Assembly (NCBI GenBank): GCA_021204085.1
Contig: JAJPZY010000042.1
Span: forward strand, 1-35,218
DNA: 35,218 nucleotides
Origin: Clostridiales bacterium
Lineage (GTDB): Bacteria > Bacillota > Clostridia > Lachnospirales > Lachnospiraceae
Direction of reading: 5' to 3'
Shown here: positions 26,282-35,218 of the stretch, in pieces
How the letters are laid out: each line of letters starts with the position of its first letter
Numbering within the stretch: position 1 is the stretch's first letter
Made by a program: the position numbers and the translations under genes
The notes under the pieces: model-generated
What the model saw: only the letters and a program-made list of their open reading frames with translations
What the model was told of the DNA's origin: nothing
Database searches by the model: none

Positions 26282-26410
26282 TCAAAGATATACAAGAAAT
26301 TCCAATATTTTTACTATTTCCTCTAAAAAAATATCCTGATAGAAACAGATCCTAATTGTCAAAATGTCATGATTATCAAATAATCCATATCCTTCCTCAT
26401 TTGTCTGAAA
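26282..26410 (-). pseudogene. MerR-family HTH remnant
   Basis: Translated on the minus strand, this stretch reads NEEGYGLFDNHDILTIRICF then YQDIFLEEIVKILEF before a stop. That resembles the second half of a MerR DNA-binding domain (G-Y-R-x-Y-x-x-x-D-I ... FYxDxGFSLEEIKxIL). The first HTH half is missing, two to three residues are lost before FLEEI, and no effector domain follows. The upstream edge lies about 10-15 bp from the 190-bp palindrome. It is best read as a decayed fragment. Confidence 0.5.
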
Positions 26411-26420
26411 TCTTTGTGCA

Positions 26421-26610
26421 GGATACTGCCGTTGTCGCCGACATATTTTCAGGCGACTTTGTAGGGGTGTTTTTAGCTGAGACGAAATCCAGCGCTTACG
26501 TAAACTTAGGCGCGAAGGCATTCCTGAGCGTCTTAGTTGAAGTTAGCGATTAGTTTGTCGAAGCGTTACCCCGGTTGCCTTAAAATATGTCGGCGACAAC
26601 GGCAGCATCC
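26421..26610. repeat. 190-bp long palindromic element
   Basis: The 38-bp outer arms (26421-26458 and 26573-26610) are inverted repeats identical at 34 of 38 positions, including a perfect 24-bp block. The symmetry continues inward. GGGGT/ACCCC comes next, followed by a degenerate stretch. Then GCTTACGTAAACTTAGGCGC (minus-sense, rc of the right inner arm) matches its opposite arm at 15 of 20. At the tip AGG-CATT-CCT is flanked by tandem GA/GA. The whole fills the gap between parC and the merR remnant. It has no transposase ORF and is 24 bp from the parC stop. It may act as the parC terminator, but its size points to a MITE-like repeat or structured RNA. Confidence 0.7.
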
Positions 26611-26633
26611 GTCAGGAAAATTTAATTGATTCT

Positions 26634-28874
<2,241 letters not shown>

Positions 28875-28893
28875 CTAAGTATCCCTTCCTGTA

Positions 28894-30816
28894 CTATACA
28901 TCCAACTCCGCTTCATTCGCGTGCTCATAAATAAATGCTTTCCGCGGCGGCACATCCGTCCCCATCAGCATCTCCGTGACATCGGAGGCCATGCGGCCGT
29001 CGTCAATGCTGACGCGCTTTAAAATCCGCCGCTCGGGATCCAGCGTTGTCTCCCAGAGCTGCTGGGCATCCATCTCACCCAGACCTTTATAACGCTGCAG
29101 AGTAAAGCTCCCCTTATGCGTTTTGCGGTAGCGCTCCAGCGCCGCATCATCGTAAAGATACTCTTCCTCCCCCTTGGAGGGGATAACCTTGTAAAGCGGC
29201 GGCATGGCGATGTAAACATGCCCCTCAAAAATCAGCTCCGGCATAAACCGATAAAACAGCGTCAGCAAAAGCGTCGCGATATGCGCGCCGTCCACGTCGG
29301 CATCTGCCATGATCACGATCTTGTCGTAACGAAGCTTTGTAATATCAAAATCGTTGCCGTATCCTTCTGAAAAACCGCAGCCGAAGGCGTTTATCATCGT
29401 CTTAATCTCCGCGTTCGCCAGAACCTTGTCGATACTGGCTTTCTCCACGTTCAAAATCTTTCCTCTGATCGGAAGAATCGCCTGAAAATTCCGGTCTCTC
29501 GCCGTCTTCGCCGAGCCCCCGGCGGAGTCGCCCTCGACGATAAAAATCTCGCAACGGGAAGCATCCCTGCTCTCACAGTTGGCCAGCTTTCCGTTAGAAT
29601 CAAAAGAAAACTTCTGCTTTGTCAGCAGATTTGTCTTTGCTTTTTCCTCCGTCTTGCGAATTTTCGCCGCTTTCTCCGCACAGGAGAGGACTATTTTTAA
29701 TGTATCCAGGTTTTTATCAAAATAAAGCTGAATCTCCTCGGCAACCACCTTGGATGTCACCTTCGCGGCATCCGCGTTATCCAGCTTTGTCTTCGTCTGC
29801 CCCTCGAAACGCGGCGCCGGATGCTTAACGGAAATCACCGCGGTCATGCCGTTTCGCACGTCGGCGCCGGTGAAATTGACATCCTTTTCCTTTAAGACGC
29901 CGATCTGCCTCGCGTACTGATTCATCACCGTGGTCAGCGCCGTCTTAAATCCGGTAATGTGAGTGCCGCCTTCGGCGTTGTAAATATTGTTACAGAACCC
30001 GAGGATATTCTCATGAAACTCGCCGGTATACTGAAAGGCCGCCTCAACGGAGATACCCTCGCTCTCCCCGCGGAAATAAATCGGCTCATGGAGCGTCTCC
30101 GCTTTTTTATTCAAATCCCGGACAAATCCGATGATGCCTTCCTCCTCATGAAACTCGATATGCTCCGGCTCCTCGGCACGCAGGTCATCAAACACAATCG
30201 TCAGCCCCGGATTCAGATACGCCGTCTCATGGAGGCGGCTTTTGATCTCATCCTCCTTAAAACGGGTTTTTTCAAAAATCGTCGGATCCGGGAGAAAATT
30301 CACCTTCGTCCCGGTCTGCTTTGTTTTGCCCAGGATTGGAAGCAGCCCATTCACCAGCTTTTCCGTGGGAATCCCGCGCTCATAATGGTCATAATGAATC
30401 GCGCCGTCGCGGCTGATCTCCACATCCAGATAAGTTGAAAGCGCGTTGACCACCGAAGAACCCACGCCGTGAAGTCCGCCGCTGGTCTTGTACACGGAGT
30501 CATCAAACTTTCCGCCGGCATGAAGCGTGGAAAAAACCAGCCGCGCCGCCGGCACGCCCTTCGCATGCATCCCCACAGGAATTCCGCGTCCGTTGTCCTC
30601 CACGGTACAGGATCCGTCCGCCAGAAGCGTCACATGAATCCGGTCACAGGCGCCTGCCAGATGCTCATCCACGGCATTGTCAAGAATCTCATACACCAGA
30701 TGATTCAGCCCCTTCTGCGAAACACTCCCGATATACATGCCCGGGCGCTTCCGAACCGCTTCCAGTCCCTCCAGTACGGAAATACTTTTCTCATCATAAG
30801 CTGTCTGTTTTGCCAT
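28894..30816 (-). CDS. parE: Type IIA topoisomerase subunit B, ParE-like
   Basis: This is the ATPase subunit (640 residues) that partners the ParC-like protein. The GHKL ATP site shows YEILDNAVDEHLAG and VEDNGRGIPV with GGLHGVGSSVVNALS (about 35-125). The transducer domain follows. The TOPRIM block has EGDSAGGSAKTARDR (about 427-441) and the Mg-binding ADADVDGAH, and the protein ends with YKGLGEMDAQQLWETTLDPE. It has no long insertion of the Gram-negative GyrB type. The ATG at 30814-30816 lies behind CAGGAG. It is the first gene of a parE-parC operon. A hicB stop is about 165 bp upstream. Confidence 0.92.
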   Translation of the reverse strand: MAKQTAYDEKSISVLEGLEAVRKRPGMYIGSVSQKGLNHLVYEILDNAVDEHLAGACDRIHVTLLADGSCTVEDNGRGIPVGMHAKGVPAARLVFSTLHAGGKFDDSVYKTSGGLHGVGSSVVNALSTYLDVEISRDGAIHYDHYERGIPTEKLVNGLLPILGKTKQTGTKVNFLPDPTIFEKTRFKEDEIKSRLHETAYLNPGLTIVFDDLRAEEPEHIEFHEEEGIIGFVRDLNKKAETLHEPIYFRGESEGISVEAAFQYTGEFHENILGFCNNIYNAEGGTHITGFKTALTTVMNQYARQIGVLKEKDVNFTGADVRNGMTAVISVKHPAPRFEGQTKTKLDNADAAKVTSKVVAEEIQLYFDKNLDTLKIVLSCAEKAAKIRKTEEKAKTNLLTKQKFSFDSNGKLANCESRDASRCEIFIVEGDSAGGSAKTARDRNFQAILPIRGKILNVEKASIDKVLANAEIKTMINAFGCGFSEGYGNDFDITKLRYDKIVIMADADVDGAHIATLLLTLFYRFMPELIFEGHVYIAMPPLYKVIPSKGEEEYLYDDAALERYRKTHKGSFTLQRYKGLGEMDAQQLWETTLDPERRILKRVSIDDGRMASDVTEMLMGTDVPPRKAFIYEHANEAELDV

Positions 30817-30891
30817 CTTTTCTCCTGTTTTTTATCGCTGTTACGAAATACAGCTTTTTCAACTCAAACACTTGTTCTTTTTAACTTAGCA

Positions 30892-30920
30892 AGTTTATCA
30901 TAAATCAAATTTTCGCGCAA
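30892..30920 (-). promoter_or_regulatory. Probable promoter of parE-parC
   Basis: A TAAACT -10 with an extended TGA (30892-30897) stands 17 bp from a TTGCGC -35 (30915-30920) on the minus strand. The -35 is weak. Two 16-bp direct repeats lie directly upstream. Confidence 0.45.
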
Positions 30921-30955
30921 GTAGTTCACCCGAAAGACAGTAATTCACTCGAAAG
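30921..30955 (-). repeat. Tandem direct repeat upstream of the parE promoter
   Basis: GTAGTTCACCCGAAAG (30921-30936) and GTAATTCACTCGAAAG (30940-30955) are 14/16 identical and offset by 19 bp. They abut the proposed -35 and lie between the hicB stop and parE. Confidence 0.5.
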
Positions 30956-30980
30956 AGATTCACAGTCTCCCTGCCTCACG

Positions 30981-31415
30981 CTAACGCGAAATTCCCAATG
31001 TTGTCATCAATGCCTCCTGTAAAACACGGGAAACATTAATCTGTGCCTTTTCAGCTTCAAGGTTCAGCCAGTTTGGAAGTGTTACATTCCTTCTGACAGT
31101 GCGGTTATCCATCCTCCTCCGATATTCTGAAAGATCCACATCCACCAGCGAAACAACACTTCTTCCTTCGTCAGCAAAAGTTCCCGTTTTAACATTAATA
31201 TCTCCCAGCAAAGAAGGTTTTTTACAGGCCGTTCCTTCATCTTCCGCTGTAATACACGCAATCCCGATTGCATCTCTGGCCATCATAATTGCGTCTGCCA
31301 TAGAACCTTTCGGCTTTCCTTCCTCATTTGCCTCTGTCAAAATGTTTAAATCCGGAACTTCGATTAATATATTTGTGTCCACCTCTGTAAATATAACCGG
31401 ATATGCTGCTTTCAT
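30981..31415 (-). CDS. hicB: HicB-family antitoxin
   Basis: This 144-residue antitoxin neutralises HicA and usually represses its own operon. The N-terminal part is the partial RNase H-like HicB fold (AAYPVIFTEVDTNILIEVPDL, then MADAIMMARDAIGIA). The C-terminal part looks like a ribbon-helix-helix/CopG-like DNA-binding module (VRRNVTLPNWLNLEAEKAQINVSRVLQEAL, about 108-137). The ATG at 31413-31415 has AAAGGGGTG upstream. It lies 30 nt after hicA. It has a complete N-terminus, unlike the hicB relic at 33611-34024, whose C-terminus resembles its own. Confidence 0.9.
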   Translation of the reverse strand: MKAAYPVIFTEVDTNILIEVPDLNILTEANEEGKPKGSMADAIMMARDAIGIACITAEDEGTACKKPSLLGDINVKTGTFADEGRSVVSLVDVDLSEYRRRMDNRTVRRNVTLPNWLNLEAEKAQINVSRVLQEALMTTLGISR

Positions 31416-31445
31416 ACTTTCTTTTCACCCCTTTCAAAATTTATA

Positions 31446-31616
31446 CTATAAATTCCACTTACGCATAATTGCCCTGGCCAGTTTTTCGTTAATCTCCCTG
31501 TGTCTTGGAATTTTCTCTTCATCCGCACCTCTTTTGTAAATATCATGATTACCCCCGTGTCTATACAACTCAAAACCCGCATCACATAATTTCTTCACCA
31601 ATTCTCTTTGTTTCAA
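31446..31616 (-). CDS. hicA: HicA-family mRNA interferase toxin
   Basis: HicA toxins are small double-stranded-RNA-binding-fold RNases. The 56-residue protein reads KQRELVKKLCDAGFELYRHG then GNHDIYKRG, with the catalytic His in GGNHDIY, and ends in EINEKLARAIMRKW. The frame is open eight codons further upstream to a GTG at 31640, but that has no ribosome binding site. A TTG at 31614-31616 has GGAGG 7 nt ahead and gives the family-typical start, so I use it. It precedes hicB in the usual toxin-first order under its own promoter. Confidence 0.88.
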   Translation of the reverse strand: MKQRELVKKLCDAGFELYRHGGNHDIYKRGADEEKIPRHREINEKLARAIMRKWNL

Positions 31617-31631
31617 TCCTTCTCCTCCCAA

Positions 31632-31660
31632 ATTATACACACTTAATACACATCAGTCAA
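31632..31660 (-). promoter_or_regulatory. Promoter and possible operator of hicAB
   Basis: A TTGACT -35 (31655-31660) and a perfect TATAAT -10 (31632-31637) lie 17 bp apart on the minus strand. Within the spacer and the -10 stand two 10-mers, TGTGTATTAA and TGTGTATAAT, 11 bp apart. They could be a HicB operator. The stretch 31661-31921 between here and the hairpin near 31940 is AT-rich and shows nothing else I can name. Confidence 0.75.
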
Positions 31661-31921
31661 TATAAAGAATTCCCCCATATAAACTTTTTAAAATTCATCT
31701 CAACAAACCTTTCTTGAAACATCGGACGATTCATCCAAAAAACAAATGATATGCTCTGTCATTTTCTAATCAAACAGAACTCAGATTCTTGTCGACTGGC
31801 ACTACTATAAAGCATTCTTCACAAATTATCAATCCTGTTTTCTGATAATCATTAATGTTTTTGTTAATATTTACCATATACAGACTCACAAACAAAAAGC
31901 ACCATTCGGCATACATCATGA

Positions 31922-31966
31922 AATATTTTGACCGACCATTCAAAACAAACAGTCGGTCAAAATATT
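31922..31966. repeat. 15-bp perfect inverted repeat downstream of eno
   Basis: AATATTTTGACCGAC and GTCGGTCAAAATATT are perfect inverted repeats separated by 15 bp. The stem is long, but no strong T-run follows. It could be a second, bidirectional terminator or a regulator-binding palindrome. The GACCGAC/GTCGGTC half-sites resemble TetR-type operators. Confidence 0.6.
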
Positions 31967-31984
31967 CCATAAATAAAGCCAATG

Positions 31985-32030
31985 AAAAAATATGATATTT
32001 CAAATCATCATATCGTGATTTCATCACGAT
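31985..32030 (-). terminator. Terminator of the eno transcript
   Basis: The minus strand shows two stems in a row: ATCGTGAT with ATCACGAT around GAA (32012-32030), then ATATGAT with ATCATAT (31990-32013), followed by TTTTTTC. The two share their junction, so they may be alternatives. The small ORF after eno ends within the second. Confidence 0.65.
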
Positions 32031-32121
32031 CCAATTCGTCACTCGCCGAATGCGCCAGCGCATTCTTCTCGCTTTTGCTCATATCATCATAAACTCCGCC
32101 GTGCCCGTTCGAGAACCGCAT
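32008..32121 (-). CDS. Small ORF coupled to the eno stop
   Basis: A 37-residue [23 protein letters not shown] at its start and SASDELDRDEITI at its end, begins at an ATG overlapping the eno TGA by one base (TGATG). GGGGAG lies about 9 nt upstream inside eno, so reinitiation is plausible. The stop lies in the terminator hairpin. It is soluble and rich in charged residues, and no domain is recognised. It could be a real small protein, the 3' remnant of a decayed gene, or chance. Comparative conservation would decide. Confidence 0.4.
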   Translation of the reverse strand: MRFSNGHGGVYDDMSKSEKNALAHSASDELDRDEITI

Positions 32122-33551
32122 CAGCAGATTCTCCCCATCACAAGTTCCTCAATCCGCAGCAGCTGATTATACTTTGCGGTCCGCTCCCCGCGGCAAGGCG
32201 CTCCGGTCTTGATCTGGCCGCAGTTTAAGGCAACGGCGATATCCGCAATCATCGAATCTTCCGTCTCACCGGAGCGGTGGGAAACGATGGTCTGGTATCC
32301 GGCCCTCTTTGCGGTAACGATTGCCTCAAAGGCCTCGGACAGCGTTCCGATCTGGTTGACCTTAATCAGAATCGCGTTCCTCGCTTTCTTTGTGATTCCC
32401 TCCCGCAGACGCTTCGGATTGGTCACAAAGAGGTCGTCGCCCACCAGCTGAATACGGTCGCCGAGGCGTTTGGTCAGTTCTATCCATCCGCTCCAGTCAT
32501 TTTCATCCAACCCGTCCTCAATCGAAACGATCGGATATTTTTCGATCAATCTCTCATAATATTCAATCATCTCTTTTGTCGTTCGATGGACGGACACCGA
32601 AATTGTATCTGCCAGCAGGCCGTTGGTCTCCGCTTTCGGAAGGTCTTTTCCGGGCGTCTGAAGGATTTCCCGAACCGAACTGGTCTCACAGTGAGTTCCC
32701 GCCGCCATCAGCTCCGCCTCTTTTCGCCGGCTCTCTCCCGGGAAATCATAAAGTGTGGAATCTTTGTTGTACAGTTCGCTGGCCGCCACATCCAGCGCAA
32801 ATACGATCTGACGTCCCGGCTCATATCCGGCCTCCGTCACCGCCCGCATCAGGTAATCCAGAACCTCCTCCGTGTCTTTCAGGTCAGGCGCAAACCCGCC
32901 CTCATCCCCGACGGCAGTCGCGTACCCGTCCCTCTGCAGAATTTTTTTCAGCGTATGATAAATCTCCGCGCACCACCGCATGCCCTCCCGGAACAGAACA
33001 TTTCCGTTTTCATCCTTCGCGCCGACCGGCAAAATCATAAATTCCTGCACATCTACCGTATTTGCCGCATGCCGGCCGCCGTTTAAAATATTCATCATCG
33101 GCAGGGGCATCCGCACCCCGTACACACCGCCCAGATATCGAAACAACGGCTGCGCATAAGCCATGGCGCTCGCTTTTGCACAGGCCATGGACACCGCCAG
33201 CATGGCGTTCGCGCCCAGATTGCATTTGTTCTCCGTTCCGTCCGTACATTTCAAAATATGATCAATCAGCACCTGATTCGAAGCATCCTTCCCCAGAAGA
33301 ACCGTGCGGATACGGTCGTTGACGTTGACCACCGCCTGCCGCACACCCATTCCGTGGTAACGGCTGCTGTCCGAATCCCGCAGTTCTCGCGCTTCGTGCT
33401 CTCCGGTGCTGGCGCCGGAGGGTACGCTCGCCCGCCCGGTAAATTTCTGCTTTCCGTTTCTGACGGATACCTCTGCCTCCACGGTGGGGTTCCCTCTGGA
33501 GTCTAAAATTTCTCTGGCGTAAATGTCAGTGATCTTAAGATATGCTGCCAT
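32121..33551 (-). CDS. eno: Enolase with internal insertion
   Basis: Enolase interconverts 2-phosphoglycerate and phosphoenolpyruvate in glycolysis. The 476-residue protein has all key blocks: [49 protein letters not shown], the metal-ligand VSIEDGL and VGDDLFVTN, the catalytic Lys in [18 protein letters not shown] and [13 protein letters not shown]. Bacterial enolases are near 430 residues. The excess is a stretch at about 272-323 between YDFPGES and [10 protein letters not shown]. The open frame extends to 33713, but the ATG at 33549-33551 ([14 protein letters not shown]) follows AAAGGAT and is the family start. Its upstream DNA is shared with a hicB relic on the other strand. Confidence 0.95.
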   Translation of the reverse strand: MAAYLKITDIYAREILDSRGNPTVEAEVSVRNGKQKFTGRASVPSGASTGEHEARELRDSDSSRYHGMGVRQAVVNVNDRIRTVLLGKDASNQVLIDHILKCTDGTENKCNLGANAMLAVSMACAKASAMAYAQPLFRYLGGVYGVRMPLPMMNILNGGRHAANTVDVQEFMILPVGAKDENGNVLFREGMRWCAEIYHTLKKILQRDGYATAVGDEGGFAPDLKDTEEVLDYLMRAVTEAGYEPGRQIVFALDVAASELYNKDSTLYDFPGESRRKEAELMAAGTHCETSSVREILQTPGKDLPKAETNGLLADTISVSVHRTTKEMIEYYERLIEKYPIVSIEDGLDENDWSGWIELTKRLGDRIQLVGDDLFVTNPKRLREGITKKARNAILIKVNQIGTLSEAFEAIVTAKRAGYQTIVSHRSGETEDSMIADIAVALNCGQIKTGAPCRGERTAKYNQLLRIEELVMGRIC

Positions 33552-33610
33552 GAATTCTGCATCCTTTCTATCTGTTTCCTGTCTCAGTTTGCAGGCAGGA
33601 AATATTTTTC

Positions 33611-34024
33611 CTTCTATTATTTCCCGATTTAAACTATTTATCCGCCTGCGGAGAGACATTAAATGAAGCTCTGGAAATGGCTGTCGATTGTCTTGCCGGC
33701 TATATTTACACATGCGAAAAAAGCGGAGAGGCCGTCGCCCCTCCGTCCGATCTGAAGCATATAGATCCTGCTATTGTTGCAAATGAACTTGACCCTGATT
33801 CACCACCCGGAAAATGCTTTGTAAATCTGGTATCCGTGGATGTGGCTTCCTACGCGCGGGATTATTTTGAAAAGCCTGTAAAAAAGACACTCAGCATCCC
33901 GGCATGGCTCAATAAAGCGGCCTTAGAACAGGGAATTAACTTTTCGCAGACCCTGCAGGAAGCTTTGATTGCGAAACTCAATCAAACCTCTCCTGTTACC
34001 GCTTCCGGAAAGCACACCGTATAA
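33611..34024 (+). pseudogene. hicB remnant, N-terminus lost
   Basis: Plus-strand translation gives [20 protein letters not shown], then [19 protein letters not shown], a PPSDLK..IDP spacer and a C-terminal RHH-like part (VKKTLSIPAWLNKAALEQGI, NFSQTLQEALIAKL). This is a HicB antitoxin from its FPDL motif onward. The first 20-25 residues and a start codon with a ribosome binding site are missing. The frame runs open back to 33554 with unrelated residues. An internal ATG at 33677 would give 115 residues but lacks the first beta strands. No hicA lies nearby. It is the only plus-strand gene in the window and faces away from eno. Confidence 0.75.
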
Positions 34025-34068
34025 AACTGCCCTGTTTTACAAACTATATGAACAGTCTCCGGAGTCTT

Positions 34069-35142
34069 TTATTCTTCTCCGATCTTCTCTTGTGCTTTCA
34101 TTGCTTCAGCCACCTCTATCTCCTCAAAACTTTTTTCCAGTTTCTTCTGCCTGCGCTTCACCGCGCAATTGATGATAAGAAGAATCACCGCTGCCGGCAC
34201 CACAATTACGAGTATGATCGGCAGCGCACCCAAAAATCCGATGACAAAGTTGCGGAAGCCCTGGCCCAGGCGATACACATTATCGCTGAACTTTGTCCCG
34301 ACGCTGCCCCAAAAGGTTTCATCGGCTGCCGCAGTTTCCCGCTCCACCTCATCTATGTAGAGATAAACGGTACTGTAATTCACTTTATTATCATAGACCC
34401 GCAGCTGGGATTCATAACTCTCAATCTCATACCGCACTTCCGTAAGCCGAGACTGAATGGAGATAATGTCCTCCACGGTTTCTGCCGCCTCCAACATCGA
34501 AAGCAGGGACTCCTGTTCGGTTCGCAAGGCTGTCAAATGGCTCTCCAGGTCTACATAGGTCAGCGTCACGTCTTCTGTGCTCTCGCTGGTATACGTGACA
34601 TTTGCGTTCTCACCGACCAGCGAGACAAACTCATCCAGACTGTCCGCCGGGATACGAATGGTCATGGAACTCCACCGGCCGTAATACGCAGCGGACGAAG
34701 TGTTGGTCTCGGAGCTTTCCACATAGCCGCCCAGCTCCTCTATCTTTGTCTCCAGCTGTGTGATGAGTGCGTCAAACTCCGTCGTCTCGACATCCAGATT
34801 CACGGTCCGAATCAGCTTCTGCTCATAAGACGAATCCTCATCTGTTCCTGCTGCCTCATTCTCCGCCGATTCACTTTCTTCTCCATCGCCGATTCTGTTT
34901 TCCGCGACAGCAGATTCACTGACTTCACTGCCGGAGGAATCATCCGCCGTTGCTACTTCTTCGCTTTCTTCATACACATCCTCCGCATAACCGGTATCTG
35001 TCTCCGCATCATCGTACACCTCTGTCGTCATTGCCGCCGTATCCGCCGAGCCGGAAGATGAACCTCCGGCGGTTCTGCCGCACGCGGTCAACGCCGCGGT
35101 GAGTAAAGAAACCATAAGTATAACTGCAATTTTCTTTTTCAT
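34069..35142 (-). CDS. DUF4349 domain lipoprotein
   Basis: This is a 357-residue envelope protein of unknown function. It starts with a lipoprotein signal (KKKIAVILMVSLLTAALTAC, lipobox LTAC, acylated Cys21). An acidic, Ser-rich linker follows (about 25-105). The DUF4349 domain begins near EQKLIRTVNLDVETTEFDAL, and its coiled-coil section is VDLESHLTALRTEQESLLSM. A single C-terminal membrane helix (about 300-330, VIGFLGALPIILVIVVPAAVILLI) ends in a basic tail (KRRQKK). It is therefore anchored at both ends. The ATG at 35140-35142 lies behind GAGGAGG. It is transcribed toward the hicB relic. No clear terminator is seen in the 44 bp between them. Confidence 0.88.
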   Translation of the reverse strand: MKKKIAVILMVSLLTAALTACGRTAGGSSSGSADTAAMTTEVYDDAETDTGYAEDVYEESEEVATADDSSGSEVSESAVAENRIGDGEESESAENEAAGTDEDSSYEQKLIRTVNLDVETTEFDALITQLETKIEELGGYVESSETNTSSAAYYGRWSSMTIRIPADSLDEFVSLVGENANVTYTSESTEDVTLTYVDLESHLTALRTEQESLLSMLEAAETVEDIISIQSRLTEVRYEIESYESQLRVYDNKVNYSTVYLYIDEVERETAAADETFWGSVGTKFSDNVYRLGQGFRNFVIGFLGALPIILVIVVPAAVILLIINCAVKRRQKKLEKSFEEIEVAEAMKAQEKIGEE

Positions 35143-35218
35143 AACATTCCTCCTCTCATCATGCGGGTAGTGTCAAATTCTACCTTGTTTTTTATGTCTA
35201 AATCCTATAGAAACCTTG

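Noticed and set aside
31770..32063. 97-codon minus-strand ORF after eno
   Set aside because: It runs through the eno terminator and the perfect inverted repeat, is preceded by no ribosome binding site and shows no domain, so chance openness in AT-rich DNA is likelier.

Overview
The window looks like a chromosomal segment from an anaerobic Firmicute of class Clostridia, most probably a Lachnospiraceae-type organism. I infer this from gene content and protein style: a dcw cluster in the mraZ-rsmH-ftsL-PBP-PBP-mraY-murD-ftsW-divIB order, a fused FolB-FolK enzyme, a membrane pyrophosphatase with Na+/K+-type residues, a DUF4349 lipoprotein, and strong AGGAGG-type ribosome binding sites. No species name can be given from the sequence alone. 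Every intact gene lies on the minus strand, so the window reads biologically from right to left. The only plus-strand gene is a decayed hicB.

Layout in the direction of transcription. (1) 35142-30981: a DUF4349 lipoprotein; a plus-strand hicB relic lying in the upstream region of eno; eno, with an unusual internal insertion and a small 37-codon ORF coupled to its stop codon; then a complete hicA-hicB toxin-antitoxin pair with its own promoter. (2) 30816-24189: parE-parC (type IIA topoisomerase, Gly at the residue-87 quinolone position), a 190-bp near-perfect palindromic element, a merR remnant, and hppA (membrane pyrophosphatase). (3) 24064-22322: a promoter and a long, highly foldable leader, then a metallophosphoesterase and 5-formyltetrahydrofolate cyclo-ligase. 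(4) 22291-21664: a DUF4258 / YgiT-type zinc-finger pair resembling an MqsRA-like toxin-antitoxin system. (5) 21635-17215: a folate operon (folC, an HD-domain hydrolase, folP, folBK) followed by a HAD phosphatase. (6) 17056-10744: gltB-gltD glutamate synthase with direct repeats upstream of its promoter, a terminator-like hairpin in the leader, and a clear terminator after gltD. (7) 10670-175: the dcw cluster, with a promoter and MraZ-box array in front of mraZ. (8) 125-1: a new promoter and a foldable leader aimed at a gene beyond the left edge.

The genes serve core tasks: wall precursor synthesis and septation, glutamate synthesis, folate synthesis and recycling, DNA topology, glycolysis and membrane energetics. 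The accessory signal is concentrated in the intergenic gaps. The two most unusual stretches are the structured leader at 23822-24030 and the 190-bp palindrome at 26421-26610. Both look like repeat-family or structured-RNA elements rather than coding sequence. I found no tRNA, rRNA, CRISPR array, prophage or intact transposase.
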